Assembly (NCBI GenBank): GCA_025024175.1
Contig: QCXZ01000064.1
Location: 18,104,001-18,168,000, forward strand
Direction: 5' to 3'
DNA length: 64,000 nucleotides
DNA from: Rhyzopertha dominica
Taxonomy: Eukaryota > Arthropoda > Insecta > Coleoptera > Bostrichidae
A model generated the notes under the pieces. The model worked only from the letters and a program-made list of their open reading frames with translations, ran no database searches and was not told the origin of the DNA. The first letter of the stretch is position 1; the number at the start of each line of letters is the position of its first letter. A program made the position numbers and the translations under genes. Shown piece after piece: positions 20,501 through 32,420 of this stretch.

Positions 20501-20792
20501 ACATATGAATAGTGCTAGATTAAAAATAATTTCTAATGTACGGTTCATATTTAACTTAAAATAAATATAAATGTGTGATATCATTGTGTTAGCACTGTTC
20601 AATTTTGTAAATGTGGTTTATGGCCCGTGTTTTGATTGCGAATCTTCCAAGTAAGATCATGTCATATAGAATTCTGGTTTAAGTTTAAATGGAATTGACA
20701 GAAGAAGGCATATTAGTTGCAAACTCAATACTAGTCCTTGATTGAATATGAAGGCCTGTTTCACAAATATATTTGTGTAAAGCGTATTTGTA

Positions 20793-21557
20793 CAGGGTGT
20801 CCCATTTTCGTTGTAATTGTAGGGTATTTCAGTAACTATTCATGCTAGAGCATGGCGGTATCGACATTACTTACATTACATTATTTTTGTTGTGATTTAA
20901 GCTGTGGCTCCGCCATCTTTGTATCCCTTTTTCTTTTAGAGCTTTAGCCAACTTTTGAAAAACGTAACATTCCTTCAGTTCTCAACTGGCTATGTAGATA
21001 TAAAATAACTGCTGAGACGTTTTTATAGATATTTTCATTCTGAATCCAGCGGCGTGTTCAGAATTTTCTTAGGGGGTCACATTTTGTATATACACAAACT
21101 TGCATTTTTTTAAATTGGAAACCATAGTTGTCTTTGCTATGGTTGAAAAGACCTATTTTTTGATTAAAAATGTATTACATTGTTAGGTTTATTTTTACTA
21201 GTTTTGGAATTCAAATCTTTTTTAGTAATTTAATCAGATTTTACATTACGTCTAGGAGGCTATGGAATAAGAATTTTGATTTGAATTATTAAGTGAAAAT
21301 TTTCTCTAAAATGTGAACCTGTAAAAATTCTGAGTACGCCACTGGATTCAGAATAAAAATATCAATAAAAATGTATACAGTTTTTTTTAAATCTAGATAG
21401 CCAATCGAGATATTGAGAACTGGACATGTTACAAAAATGACGATGGTACAGCTCAACTCACAACAAAAAAAGTAGTACAGTAATGTCGAAACCGCAACGC
21501 TCTAGCATTAATAGTTACCGAGGTACTCTATAATTACAACGAAAACGGGACTCCCTG
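20793..21557. mobile_element. TACAGGG-ended foldback/MITE element, copy 1 (765 bp)
   Basis: The ends read cagggtgtcccattttcgtt on the left and, inverted, cagggagtcccgttttcgtt on the right, each flanked by ta. The inverted arms extend inward for over 200 bp (for example agttctcaactggctatgta, matched by tagccaatcgagatattgag in inverse). There is no coding frame. A TA target and CAGGG ends fit a non-autonomous Tc1/mariner/IS630-class element. A longer, related copy lies at 35550-36646. Confidence 0.8.
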
Positions 21558-22852
21558 TACAATAAGATCACTTTCTTAAAGGATGTACACTATATCAGTA
21601 TTAGTCTGAGGGATGCCCTTCCAGCACATATACACATAGTTTTTATAAATGTTGTTTGAATTAATTTGGTTTTTTGGCCTCTCAAATCCTTATTTTTGCG
21701 CTCCTTCAAATTCGCTTATCAGAAATACTTGCTCGCTAATTAACATATAACTTTACATTAGATCTGTCTTGCATATTCATGCAGTGCTAGTGCGTTACAC
21801 TATTAAATTCACATGTACCACATACACCAATAATAAAGACACTATGTTATCATTATGTGTTTTAATATATTATAAATTAACCCACTCTGCAATTTTCGAT
21901 AGGTCAGGGGTGTAACTACATTCCACATTTTTTTTTGCAATTATTGAACTCTTGAACTAGAACTAGATGGCTGTTCTTCTAGGCACTTTTGTGCAGACGT
22001 GTATAGTTTTCTCATTCAGTCGTGAGCAAGAGCACAGAGTTTAATGTAGCGTGTACATCCGAGTGTACAATTTGGTTACTCGTATACTGCTTCGAATGCT
22101 CCGCTTGTCGCCTATATAAACGCCGTTTGCAAAGCATATTTCCGTAGCATCCGAAATTGCAGCAGTACACAGACTGGTTGTTACCTCACTGCACCAATTA
22201 CATCGCAACGTGGATTCGTGTGTCCAGACACCAATTCCCTAAATGGCTGCAAACAAATTACCCAAATAAACGCGTGCTCACGTCTGACAGTTTCTCGGGG
22301 TGAGTAAAAATAACTAGGCAACGGTGGCGTGAGCGGGAGATGCACTGTATAAAACGAAAGCGGCGTTAAATTTTTACAACCAATCGGGGAGATGCTTGTA
22401 TATCTATTGCCAAACAAATGTTTACGACACTTGTGCTTACGAGGATATGAAACGGCTGATGAAGCAGAGAATTCGTGAAATGAGGTCATATTATTGAAAA
22501 CATTCAAAATCTAAGCGTCAGTTTAACGAGTTTTACTGCTGTAACGTGCTTTTCATTAAAAGCTACCGAAATAAATAATACGCTGGATTCGTGCATTCTC
22601 AGAAAAATTCAAGTGGAAGTACAACAAAATATAACAAGCATTTTTTATTAGCATTACATCGCTTTAGAATTCTTTTAACCACTTATTCCGCATGTTCAAA
22701 AATGTTCTGATGCAATTTTAACTTTTAGAGTAATCCCTAGCTCTAATTTTGACTACAGCTGTATAGCTATTTATTTACGAGTACTTCGGGTCACCTGTAC
22801 GTTTGAACAGAAGTATTTAGTTATGACACAAACAGTTCTAAACCGGAAAGCT

Positions 22853-22860
22853 ATATCAGT
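22853..22860. repeat. 8-bp target duplication of the hAT element, left
   Basis: atatcagt directly before CAGGGTTGG. Identical to 23978-23985. Confidence 0.9.
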
Positions 22861-23977
22861 CAGGGTTGGTATGATTAAAACAAAATGTTTAAACACAAAG
22901 TTTTAAACTTGTTTAAAACAACGCTTCTGTTTAAAACCTTGTTTTAAACAAATATTTAAATCATTTGTTTTAAACAGTGTTTTTTAACTACTATTGTATG
23001 TGATTTATTAATTATTACTATTAGGCTCGTTTACCCTCCACAAATAGATAAATAGGATTATTAGTAATTACATATCTACATAATGTCACCTTACATTTGC
23101 ATAAAAATGAATTGAATTCAAAACCAGGCCCAGTTTTTTATCGATACAATAGTTATAGAAATTAATAATAAACTTAACATTTTTTCCGTAGCTATAAATT
23201 ACAAACATTTTAAAACAACAAATAAAAATCTTAACCTTATCGTAACATAAAAATTTGTATTTCTGGTCCAATACAACAAAACAATAAGTAAGACGTTCAT
23301 TCAACACTTACTAGATAATTATATGTTTAGCATAATAGAACAAATAGTTATCAGAACTTGGGAATATAAAAAACAATAAACAAGAAATAAGATATTTTTA
23401 CTAGTGCAAGCATATCTTTTTTGCACTTCTTGCATCGAGCTCGTATTGTACTCCTTTGCACCTTAATTTTGTCGAAGTAATTCCACCCTTCATTATTTCT
23501 CCTACAGGTCATTGTAATTGTTGAACTTTAAACTTTAAACATACAAGGTCGGTTTCTATTCCCTTTGTTAAAGTTGATATTAGCTAAAATCCACCCAGTA
23601 ACCAGTATGTGATTGGTCTGGATTTTAAGAACAGAGTAGATTTTCGCTTAAAATAGAAAAGCAAAACCGGCTCATAATAACTAAAATTGTCGCGTAAACG
23701 CCGTACACATTGAATACAAATGACAAATGTCAACGGGCAATCGTAGTCACCTAGGGATTTTTAGACAACTGCTACGCTTTGAGTCATCTACTCGTATTTA
23801 TTTTCACTAATACACATAGTAATTTGCATGAGAGTGCATGTTTAAAACAGTGTTTAAAACGTTTTAAACATATTTTTAACTAAGTAAGAAGAAAACATGT
23901 TTAAAACAATTTAAACATGATTAAATTAAAAAAAACTGTTTTAATTAAATTTAAAAAAATGTTTTTTGCCAACCCTG
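22861..23977. mobile_element. Non-autonomous hAT element with TGTTTAAAAC-rich ends
   Basis: The ends are inverted (CAGGGTTGGTATGATTAAAA on the left, CAGGGTTGGCAAAAAACATT on the right in inverse) and are flanked by a perfect 8-bp duplication atatcagt (22853-22860 and 23978-23985). Eight-base duplications and CAGGG-type ends define hAT transposons. Both subterminal regions are packed with gttttaaac/gtttaaaac motifs. The 1.1 kb body has no transposase frame, so movement would depend on a transposase from elsewhere. Confidence 0.9.
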
Positions 23978-23985
23978 ATATCAGT
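23978..23985. repeat. 8-bp target duplication of the hAT element, right
   Basis: atatcagt directly after CCAACCCTG. The perfect match suggests a fairly recent insertion. Confidence 0.9.
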
Positions 23986-24089
23986 ACATGGAGTTTCGCT
24001 TAAACCGAACAACCAAAAATTTTTCTTTATTTAGAAGATTGATTGTCAAAAAATTCAAATGAGAATGCATGTCTTTTTTGTCCAGAGTG

Positions 24090-24305
24090 CATTTATTCAA
24101 TATAATCTCCCTCAGCATAATGACCACCTCCTTGCTTGGCCTATGGCAATCACATGCTCTGTTTCAAGCAGTGTTATCCATTTCTACAAATGCTACCTCG
24201 ACAGCAGTACGTAAAGATGCCACATTGGGGTCTGTGCACTTGCTACTAACTCTTTCGGTTATGCTCCAAATATAGCAGTTGAGGGATTCTACTCTCGGTT
24301 ATTAG
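24090..24305 (-). pseudogene. Tc1/mariner-type transposase, C-terminal fragment
   Basis: The minus strand reads PRVESLNCYIWSITERVSSK, then CTDPNVASLRTAVEVAFVEM and DNTA, a stop, NRACDC, and after a frame shift GGGHYAEGDYIE. This follows the C-terminal pattern of insect Tc/mariner-like transposases: a (W/I)W.I..ERV segment, ..V.SL..A, an RAC segment, and a final (A/V)xGDYIE or GxFIE. A stop and a frameshift mark it as dead. Confidence 0.6.
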
Positions 24306-25539
24306 GGGTCATAACTGTTTAGACCAGGACATGTCCACTTTATCCGATAATCAGTTTTGGAGTAAATGGCTCATATGTGCCTTAAATGAAAAACGTTCCT
24401 GATTATGTTTACGGTTACGTATAAGTAAGTAACTTATTCTGGGAGAACAATGTCCTCTTAGATGTTTAGTTTATTCACTGCTTAGCTGATACAAGAAACG
24501 CTTATTCACCGTTAGGTTTGTTAAATTTTTTTATAGAAAAGAATGAATAGTTTGAATATGCTTTATCCTTAGAAATATAGCTACAAAATAAAGCATAGAT
24601 TTTCAAAACTGCTGCTCACACATGTCAGAACTATATAGATGTATTGGTCGGTAGTGCCATAGTTGTTCAGTTTTGTTATAGTTTTCAGGAATTTGTGGTT
24701 AAATACGCAGCTACGAGTTGTTAAGGAGCCACGACATAGCGTTTCTTCTATATAAAAAAATATTACTGCAATTACCCTGACAGGGAAACATGATTCCGTT
24801 AATAACAAGCTAACCAAATTACCAAATCTAAATCACGTTTTTAGTACAAGAACACACATACATATAATTCAGTTTTTTTAACGCAAAAAAAGCTCTAAAA
24901 TCACATCAGAGAACTGCATAAATACAAATCAGTGAGTTCAAAGACCGATATGAAATATTGAACACAGCCACATTGATTAACATGCAAATCATGAAATTGT
25001 TTACATTGGGGGAGCTGAAAAACAGTTACCAGGAATCCGCTAAAGTTGAATTGACCAGAACACAGAATGTATAGTTATAGGAAAAGGCCTATGAAACCGA
25101 TTTATGCAGAAATTTATTGGTATTGCATCCCTCCACATATAAACCGATATTGTCAAATACACGCACTGAAATGAAGTATTTCAAATGAACCGAAATTAAT
25201 TTTTAATTTGTTCAGGCTTAATATTTTTATGTTAAAATGGAGTAATTGAAATAAAAACACAAACATTCAGAATCGAATCCATAACAAGAAAATTATATTA
25301 TATTATCCATATTATAACTAGAATATCGCCGATCGTCGTGGTAGAATAGAAGCTTCACTCAATCACTATTACTATCAATATCACTGTAACTATCCTTTTC
25401 TAGGTCTATAATTAGGTCTTTAGCAATAATCTTTCGATATTCATCTTCGATCTTTATTACGTGCTGTACAGATTTTTTTCCAAGCGTCCAGTTTTATTAA
25501 ATCGAATGATTTTCGAATCATTGTCAATGTTTTATTGCC

Positions 25540-25760
25540 AAATTTCCCCCAATGTTTCTTCTCCTTAATTTTTCCATTAATTTGTCCCACATCATTTCGA
25601 TAGGGTTAAAAACACAGTGATAAGGTGGTAAGCGATGGACAATTAAATCGTACGCAGACGCAGTCTGATCGATTTTATATTCTTTTTTCATACGTTTTTG
25701 TGTGAACAACTTCCAATAATTCCTTATTTGTATAATGGCTTTCAAAATATAACTGTACTT
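25540..25760 (-). pseudogene. Tc1/IS630-type (DDE_3) transposase, C-terminal fragment
   Basis: The minus-strand frame has LIVHRLPPYHCVFNPIEMMW, then DKLMEKLRRRNIG. RLPPYHCxxNPIExxW is the conserved block around the last catalytic acidic residue (here E in NPIE) of Tc1/IS630-type DDE transposases. No N-terminal part was recognised upstream (25760-26050 on +). Confidence 0.75.
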
Positions 25761-26272
25761 TAATAAGTAATTCTAGAACTCGGCTTTCTTTACTGCGGTT
25801 GTTCGGAACTTTGTCAATTAGTACAGAATGGCATTTCCAAAGGCAGTAACACTACATATTGGAATTTGCGCATTACCATATTCCGGATTTTCATTGCGGT
25901 TCACTTGACCAACACAGCCACTTTGCCATGGTCGCCACATCTTGTAAAATATGCACTGATTCGCTGAAAGATTCGATTAGAACTGATTAGGTTTTCGAAA
26001 CTACCCCTTCTTGTGTACATACATTATAAAACCGGAAAGAATGCAAGGACCCCAACAAATTTTATCTTAGTCTGTTAGTACTTTATAACACCAATAACCC
26101 CTTGTAAATTAATATTTTCTTTGATATACTCATTTAAAAATTTTTGTAAATCATATGTAGGAGATTTTATATAATATACCACTGGCCGAATAATAGTTAA
26201 ATGAAGAATAGTGCTTTTATTTATTTTAATATACCATACATTCTTGGTATTGTTGTATTATCTGATAAATAT

Positions 26273-27225
26273 ATATGGACAGTTACGAATGCAATTATAT
26301 CATGAACGATACAAATATTTACAGAAATGAAATTTTATTTTACAAAAGATATGTGGACGATATGTTAGGTGTTTGGACAGGTAATTTAGAAGAATTAAAA
26401 ACTTTTGTTAAGCACTATATGCTACCGATTCTTTGATTTGATTTGGAAATTGAAGTGAGGACAAATTAATTTTTTAGGTACCTATATTATTAGAGAAGGT
26501 TAATTCTAAAATTGAATTTAACATATTTCGAAAAGCAACTGCTACAGGAATATCTATACACAGCGAGTTTTTGCACCCATAGCAACACAAAATAGCTGTT
26601 TTACATAGTAATTTAAATAAATTAATAAAAGTACCTTTAAATCACACTAAAATTAACGAGCTAAATATAATAAAACAAATAGCAGAAATTAATGGTATAA
26701 AAACCAAAATAGTTGATAAATCATTAAATAAGAAATTATATAATAAATTACTATATGGAAATTTTCCAAAAGTGAATGTTGCGCAATCTAATAATAATAT
26801 TCTTCAATTTCTTATGTCAGTAACGTTAGTAACAAAATTAAAAATATATTAAAAAAAGAAAATATATTAATTACATTTACACCTACCTTAACTTTGGCAA
26901 AAACTCTATTTAATAATAAACATATAGTACCAATTACGCATAAATGTGGGGTGTACAAATTACGATGCAATGATTGTAACTGTGTATAATATAGGCAGAA
27001 CCTTTAGAAATTTTAAAACAAGAATAAAAGAACATTTAAGATCTTGGCGACTGATACAAAATTATTTGTTGCTTGCAAACCATCTTTTAGATACTGATCA
27101 CACTTTCGAAATTAATAACAATGTTGATATTTTACATATTTAGCAAAAGGGCCAATTACTAAATTCATTAGAAGTTTCAGAAATAAGATCTGATAAATGT
27201 CCTTACGAAATAACACTAAATTCTT
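26273..27225 (+). pseudogene. Penelope-like element: RT end plus GIY-YIG endonuclease, degraded
   Basis: The + strand contains IYRNEILFYKRYVDDMLGVW, with the RT catalytic YVDD at 26350-26361, then in other frames FNIFRKATATGISIHSEFLH (the FxVYRKPTxTxxxIHxxSxHP region). The GIY-YIG domain is near 26930-27060 (ITHKCGVYKLRCNDCNC, then YNIGRTFRNFKTRIKEHLRS), and the tail ends around ILHI-QKGQLLNSLEVSEI. Several stops and frameshifts show it is inactive. RT followed by a GIY-YIG nuclease with a CxxC motif is specific to Penelope-like elements. A pLTR-like segment with a hammerhead-like core follows at 27400. Confidence 0.8.
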
Positions 27226-27399
27226 AAGTAAATTTTGAAGCTACATCACTCATTAACAGTCTTTTCTAGAAAAAGTTTAGCGTTCAGGTGGCAATGATAT
27301 TAACGTCAAATTAATAGCGTCAGAATGACAGTGGTTTATTGTAAGCCAAATTAATTGAAAAATTTAAATGTATGTAGATTTATGCTTCTTTCGCAGCGG

Positions 27400-27490
27400 A
27401 TGGTCCGATGATAAGGTAGCATTAATTGCCTCGAAGCCTGTTACCGTTTTAAGAATAAAGGAATTTGGAGAAAAATCCATCATTATACTC
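27400..27490 (+). ncRNA. Penelope-like pLTR segment with degenerate hammerhead-like core
   Basis: Closely matches 14251-14333: ggtccgatgataaggtagca, ttaattgcctcgaagcctgt, then taagaataaaggaatttgga. The CUGANGA-like box is ccgatga and the GAAA-like box is cgaag. ggt and acc could pair in stem I. It lies 3' of the Penelope-like coding remnant, where such ribozymes are found. Confidence 0.4.
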
Positions 27491-28152
27491 ACATATATCA
27501 TTTGTATTATTATTCACCCGTTTGATCGGCATTGCTGGAACTATAAAACAAATACATGTTAATCACTTATCTTACTTGGATGTAGTGAGCGGTTCGGTTG
27601 TTTTTTTTTCTTTAGTGATTTTCGTAAGATCGTAGGACTACTGCATCCCTCTGTTGTACAGAACACAAGTTGGAGTTCCTTTTGGTGTCATTTCTGCAAC
27701 ATAATTTTGTGCTTCACGAGAGATATATGGCGAGTCGGTAGCGAGTAAATTGAGCTGTTAGCGTTAAGGTGCTGGTATGGCGTTAAAGTGTGAGTAATAG
27801 GCCACTGTGTGTCTTGATAGTGACATATAACGTATGTGCCCGAAATTGTATTAATAGAGTCAGATAAAATCATTTGTCTAAATCTATATCTTAGGTTTCA
27901 TTTGGTCTAGTTTTTTTAAGACTACACTTCTACTCAAACTATTGCTTTCATACATGTCAGCATTATGAATGTAACAAACATCTTAGCAACGTTGCGGCCC
28001 TATAGTTTAATGAAACGTTTCTTTTTATTGCGTCACTGAATCTGCTTTTTAAGGCCTACGCTCTGTCTTTTCCTTATCGTAAAGTCGAGATGTAATGAAA
28101 CCTAAAAGCGAACGATAGACGGCCCTCTTGCAACAGCCTTATTTTGTTTCAG

Positions 28153-28297
28153 TTCTCGGAGGATAACAACCAGACCCTTAGCATCCTAACCTTTGAGCCT
28201 ACAATCGACGATGATGGGAAGTATCTTACCTGTCGAGCAGAGAACCCGTCCATTTCAGACAGCGCTCTGGAAGACAAGTGGCGATTAAACGTGCAGT
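28153..28297 (+). CDS. Sidestep-like Ig protein, internal exon C (second half of Ig3)
   Basis: The 145-nt exon lies between a ttttgtttcag acceptor and a gtaagt donor, entering in phase 0 and leaving in phase 1. The product runs FSEDNNQTLSILTFEPTIDD, then DGKYLTCRAENPSISDSALE, ending DKWRLNVQ. YLTCRAENP supplies the F-strand Cys that pairs with the exon B Cys, and the DDGKY turn is the usual Ig D-x-G-x-Y-x-C motif. NQT is a potential N-glycosylation site. Together B and C make one Ig domain interrupted mid-domain by a phase-0 intron of 12.5 kb. Confidence 0.92.
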
Positions 28298-28429
28298 GTA
28301 AGTAAAACAATTTTGTGTTTCTCCTGTCTTTCAGTTTATGCTGTTATAATGTTAAAAAATGAGTTACAAAGCTTTCAAACATTATTTAAAATGTATCCTT
28401 TATTCGGTGTCGGTCATGCGCTGCGTAGG

Positions 28430-28600
28430 ATCCCTCTGCAAAATTTTGTATACTGCCCTCTATACAACGTAACAATTAGGTAGTAGGCAGGCAGCTAAAA
28501 TAATTTTTTTTTGCGCCCCGTCGATATTGGTGCCCGTGTGGGTTGCTCCCATTGCACCGAAGGAGGGACCGCCCCTGCCTTTATCTCTTCAAAGTTATCA
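28430..28600. repeat. GC-richer segment, possibly a repeat tail
   Basis: A GC-rich block (gtgcccgtgtgggttgctcc, attgcaccgaaggagggacc) immediately downstream of exon C that does not resemble the intron around it. It may be the 3' end of a retroelement, but this is unconfirmed. Confidence 0.25.
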
Positions 28601-30244
28601 CAGTTTTAACCAGAGAATATTGTAAAGCGTTAGAACCAGTAAAAATCACTTACACATCTCGGTTGTAATCAAAACTGAAAAACCTTGATTTTTTATGGCT
28701 TTACCGCTAACAAAGTACTATTTTTTAAACAATTTAAGCTAGCTGGAATTGCCAGTGGTTTACGAAATTTGTTTTCCGTTCATTTTGCAGAAAAATTATC
28801 TGGTTAGATAAACCATTTCCAGGTAAATGATATATTATGAAAACAAATCATATTCAAAGTATGATTTTTATCTTGAGGCGGTGTGTAGAAATGGCATTTA
28901 CGTTTTCCAGCAGAAAATTAATGTAAAGTGTTTAAATTAAATATATCTACACCAAAAAGGTATCTCGAGTGAATTAGTATTGATATTGTAGTTGTTTCAT
29001 GGAATATCACTTACTTTGAAGACGTACGTTACACAAAAGGATAAGGATGCTCCTTTATAACAAGATTAGTGGCACAATACGTGTTGTTATTTCACAATAG
29101 CTGTAATTTCCAATTACGCAGGATTTAGTGTAATATATACCAAACAGAAAGACACAAAATGAAGGTGCAGGTCTCACTGAATAAAACAAGAAAACATATG
29201 CTACGATCCTCTTAGGCAACATGTAAAACTTTGTCGTTTTTTTTTGTATCATTCGTTATTTATGCACCTTGATAATTAAACAAAGTTCGTGTTAAAAAAT
29301 TGGATTAAATGGACGCGTCCTTGGAACGATAAAATGAAACTTAAAAAATGATGGCGCCTGTTTTTTTTTAATATCGTTAACGCGTTACTTTAATGTGAGT
29401 CCTTAGCTTTCAGTATTTAATTTCAGAGGGAACAGATGGAGCTCATATTTGATGGCAAACATCATCAAGCAAATAACTTTATCAAAATTTCAGGTGTTGG
29501 TTAATAGAGGGCATAACGATCGCATTTATATGAATCTACAATACATGAAACGTGAAATTCCCGCAGTATTTATAATGCGCATAAATACTATATAATGCTG
29601 AAAAAACTAACACGCTGGCCCAACGCAAAAAAATCGCTTCATAAAATTTTAACCTTTGCGCTTGGAAACCATAGATATAAATATATAGATAATACATAAT
29701 GTTGCGCTAAAATAGATGTGTAAGTGACATCTCTATTTGAATGATACGGACGATTTCCAGTGAAAGCATGGTGGTAGGACAAAACTAATGCCCTTGCCTC
29801 AAAGGGTTTGTTTCAAGAGACTAAAACAAAACGAAAATTAAGACTACAAAATTTTCCGGACTGCCAGACTTATTAATAAGAAACTAATTTAACATTTAAA
29901 CTTTATTAAAAAAGACTAATGTTGCGAAGCAAGATACCTTTCACATCTGTTCAATAAAATATGTTCAAATCGGTTGCCTCCTTCTTCTAGGCAAAGGTTT
30001 GCGCGATTTCGAATGGAAACACGAACTCTGTCACATATTTTATTTTATTAACGCCACAGTAGTGATGCTAACAGCTTTTTGACAACCTTTTTCTTTCAGA
30101 TCTCTCTTTCAGAATAATCTAATGGATTCACATCTCATGATATAGGAGGGCGCGATATGGGTCAAACTCTTCCAATCCATATGGATTTCATTAGGGAAAT
30201 TTCTTACTTGTATGTATGCCCGTGTCCCCTCACTTTGGAATCAG

Positions 30245-30745
30245 TAATTTAATATAACTGCTATGGGAACTTTATCGAATAATCGTTCTGGTTAATATTC
30301 ATTTTACAATTAGAGTAAAATACATCACTAAGTGGGTTAGGTAGAACGCTTGGACGAATTACATTATTATTTAATAACACAGCCCAAACGTTTATTGACC
30401 ATAGTCTTTGATAAGACCTATTGTATATTAGGTGACGGCTTTTGTTCTTCCATTCATGCACGTTATAAGAAGTATTTATCATACATATCTCTGTAAATGT
30501 GGATTCATTACACCATAGGATTATTTTGAAGGAATGTGCATTATTGTCTAAGCCCTGCAACAGCCATCTGCAGAAATTAAAAGCTCCCCATCCCCGTCAT
30601 GTAAAAATTGAACTTTGGAGGCCTAAATGGATGCAGATGCAGCCAATTCCCTCTAGTAACTCGTCCATTGCATCCTTTTAGAAATGAATTCGAGGCGATA
30701 CAGTTCCAAGATTTGTACTTGGTTCCACTTCGACAAATTCAATAA
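30245..30745 (-). pseudogene. DUF4817/Tc3-type transposase, DDE core fragment
   Basis: The minus strand reads LHLHPFRPPKFNFYMTGMGS, then a frame shift to FCRWLLQGLDNNAHSFKIIL, WCNESTFTEICMINTSYNVH, and RSYQRLWSINVWAVLLNNNV. This matches the family blocks FCQWLLQ...ILFSDESTFT..G.VN..N.HYW and ..WS(V/I)NVWAG(I/L)..N.(V/I). Asn stands where the catalytic Asp of SDES/DE is expected (WCNES), so it is inactive. It is the longest remnant of this family in the window. Confidence 0.75.
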
Positions 30746-31929
30746 TTTGCTTTTCTTGATCGACGCTTAGCAGGGTAAATTTATAAAAACAGTGTTGTAT
30801 GTATGAAAATTGGTAATTTTAAATTACCTGAGATTTCTATTGAAATTACTGCATATCTCGTAATTTTTTATTGTTAATTTAGGTCATTCTGTCTGCAAAA
30901 ATAAAATACAAAACTTCAAGAATGAGGTGTTATGGAAATAACTTGTAGTAGAGCTCACCTGTACATCAAATTCCGTTACAACTGAAACATGAATTTTCAG
31001 GTTGACGCTAAACGCTAAAGGCTCACCGGATATTTACCCATACACTTTGAGCATTATCAGATAAATCGCTATGGAGAAGTGAAAAACTCTATGTTGCATG
31101 AAATATAAAACTATGAAAACAAATTCCGTACAAAAGATTTTGTGTCTCCCTCCTATGTTGTATAAGTTTGGATATTTGTCAAAAAGTTGAGTAGGTATTA
31201 CTAGAAATTTCGAGTTCGCATTTCGTTGAATATTTTTGTACTTTACTCTTTGTGACTGCTATTTTATTGCTGAAAAGTGACTATCTAGGTTCGATTTGGC
31301 TGTACGAAATAATTGTAGGAAGAAATAAAACTATTGTGGCTGGGCTGTATCTTCTATACACCCGTGAACACCTCTGATGCATTGTAGAAAAATTTGTTTT
31401 TTTTTAAATTAAAAATAGTAAGGGTTTTATCTAACACCAGGTTAAGATATGCGTCATCTTTTGGTGGTTGAAAAACAGTATAAATTAATAATTCCTTAGC
31501 TCTATCTGCAATTTGGTTATTTATTTAAAATACAAACGTAATGAAAATCTTAATTTTAGGTGTCATAGCTTGATTCCCTCTCCCATTTCATTTAAATTTT
31601 GCGCCACTATTTGGCCCTAAAATGGCAGTTTTTGCGGTGCTGTAGTCTATTTAGTGACTCTACTAATGATGCAGAAAATGTACCCCAAGTCTGTTTTTAT
31701 CTGTCTATCACAACATGTTTACCTAGATTCTCCATAGCCCCTTACTTTATTAGCAAGCATCGCATTTTCGATACCACCTTAAAAACATCGATATCAGAAA
31801 GTATGGCATACGCAAGTAGGAATCTATGCCAAATGTTAAAGTTTCTGGCATGAAAATATTTATATATACCCACTTTGCTAATACTGATATACCTCTAGTA
31901 GCCCTAACTACTCACGATTCTAACGGTTT

Positions 31930-32420
31930 CTGTGTTCTTCGAGCAGCTGAACCCCATCGATGAGGTCCTTATTTTTCCATTTCCGCAAAGCACTCCGTAA
32001 TGCATTCAGTCCCTTTGGGGGTATGGCCAGTTGTTCTCGAATCAGGTCGGCTTTGTATCTTGTAATTTGTTGTTCGTGGGGAGAACGAAGGGAGTGAAAC
32101 TGCGAGGCCGATTGTGCATAATTGGCAAACGCATTAAGATGTAAGGATCCACAATGGGAACTATTGAGCGGGAGTTTCGGAATTAATTAACGTGGGAGAC
32201 CGAAATCGAATTTAGATGCTCCTTAGCCGACCGCACATTAACCGGATAATGTCTCTGTTTACACTCGGCTTTAACGAAATGGATATTCTGGTCTGGCCGC
32301 ACGGCCAACTTTGCATGCAAATGATCATTACGAAAGGGTGAGCCATATGCAAATTTAAATAAATAATAGCAGCAGCATCCTTAATCGTGGTAGTTCTCAG
32401 CTCCCGTCTTAAAGATATTA
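31930..32420. promoter_or_regulatory. Candidate intronic regulatory block
   Basis: A higher-complexity stretch with no open frame, no terminal repeats, and clustered motifs such as tgcatgcaaatgatcatt and catatgcaaatttaaata (octamer-like ATGCAAAT) and several attaattaa homeodomain-type sites. Its composition differs from the repeat-rich surroundings. That it is conserved and acts as an enhancer is inference only. Confidence 0.3.

Larger units (their letters stand above)
15678..28152 (+). other. Intron B-C (12.5 kb)
   Basis: Starts gtgagt and ends ttttgtttcag. It contains a non-LTR reverse transcriptase fragment, microsatellites, a TACAGGG foldback element, an intact-ended hAT element, two Tc-type transposase tails and a degraded Penelope-like element. 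I see no gene in 17520-20790 or 21560-22860, apart from a region near 18.4-19.0 kb that looks like possible conserved non-coding DNA. Confidence 0.85.

Noticed and set aside
22181..22507. 108-codon minus-strand frame
   Set aside because: No domain similarity; composition is Pro/Ser/His-rich and irregular, and it may simply reflect unique intron sequence.
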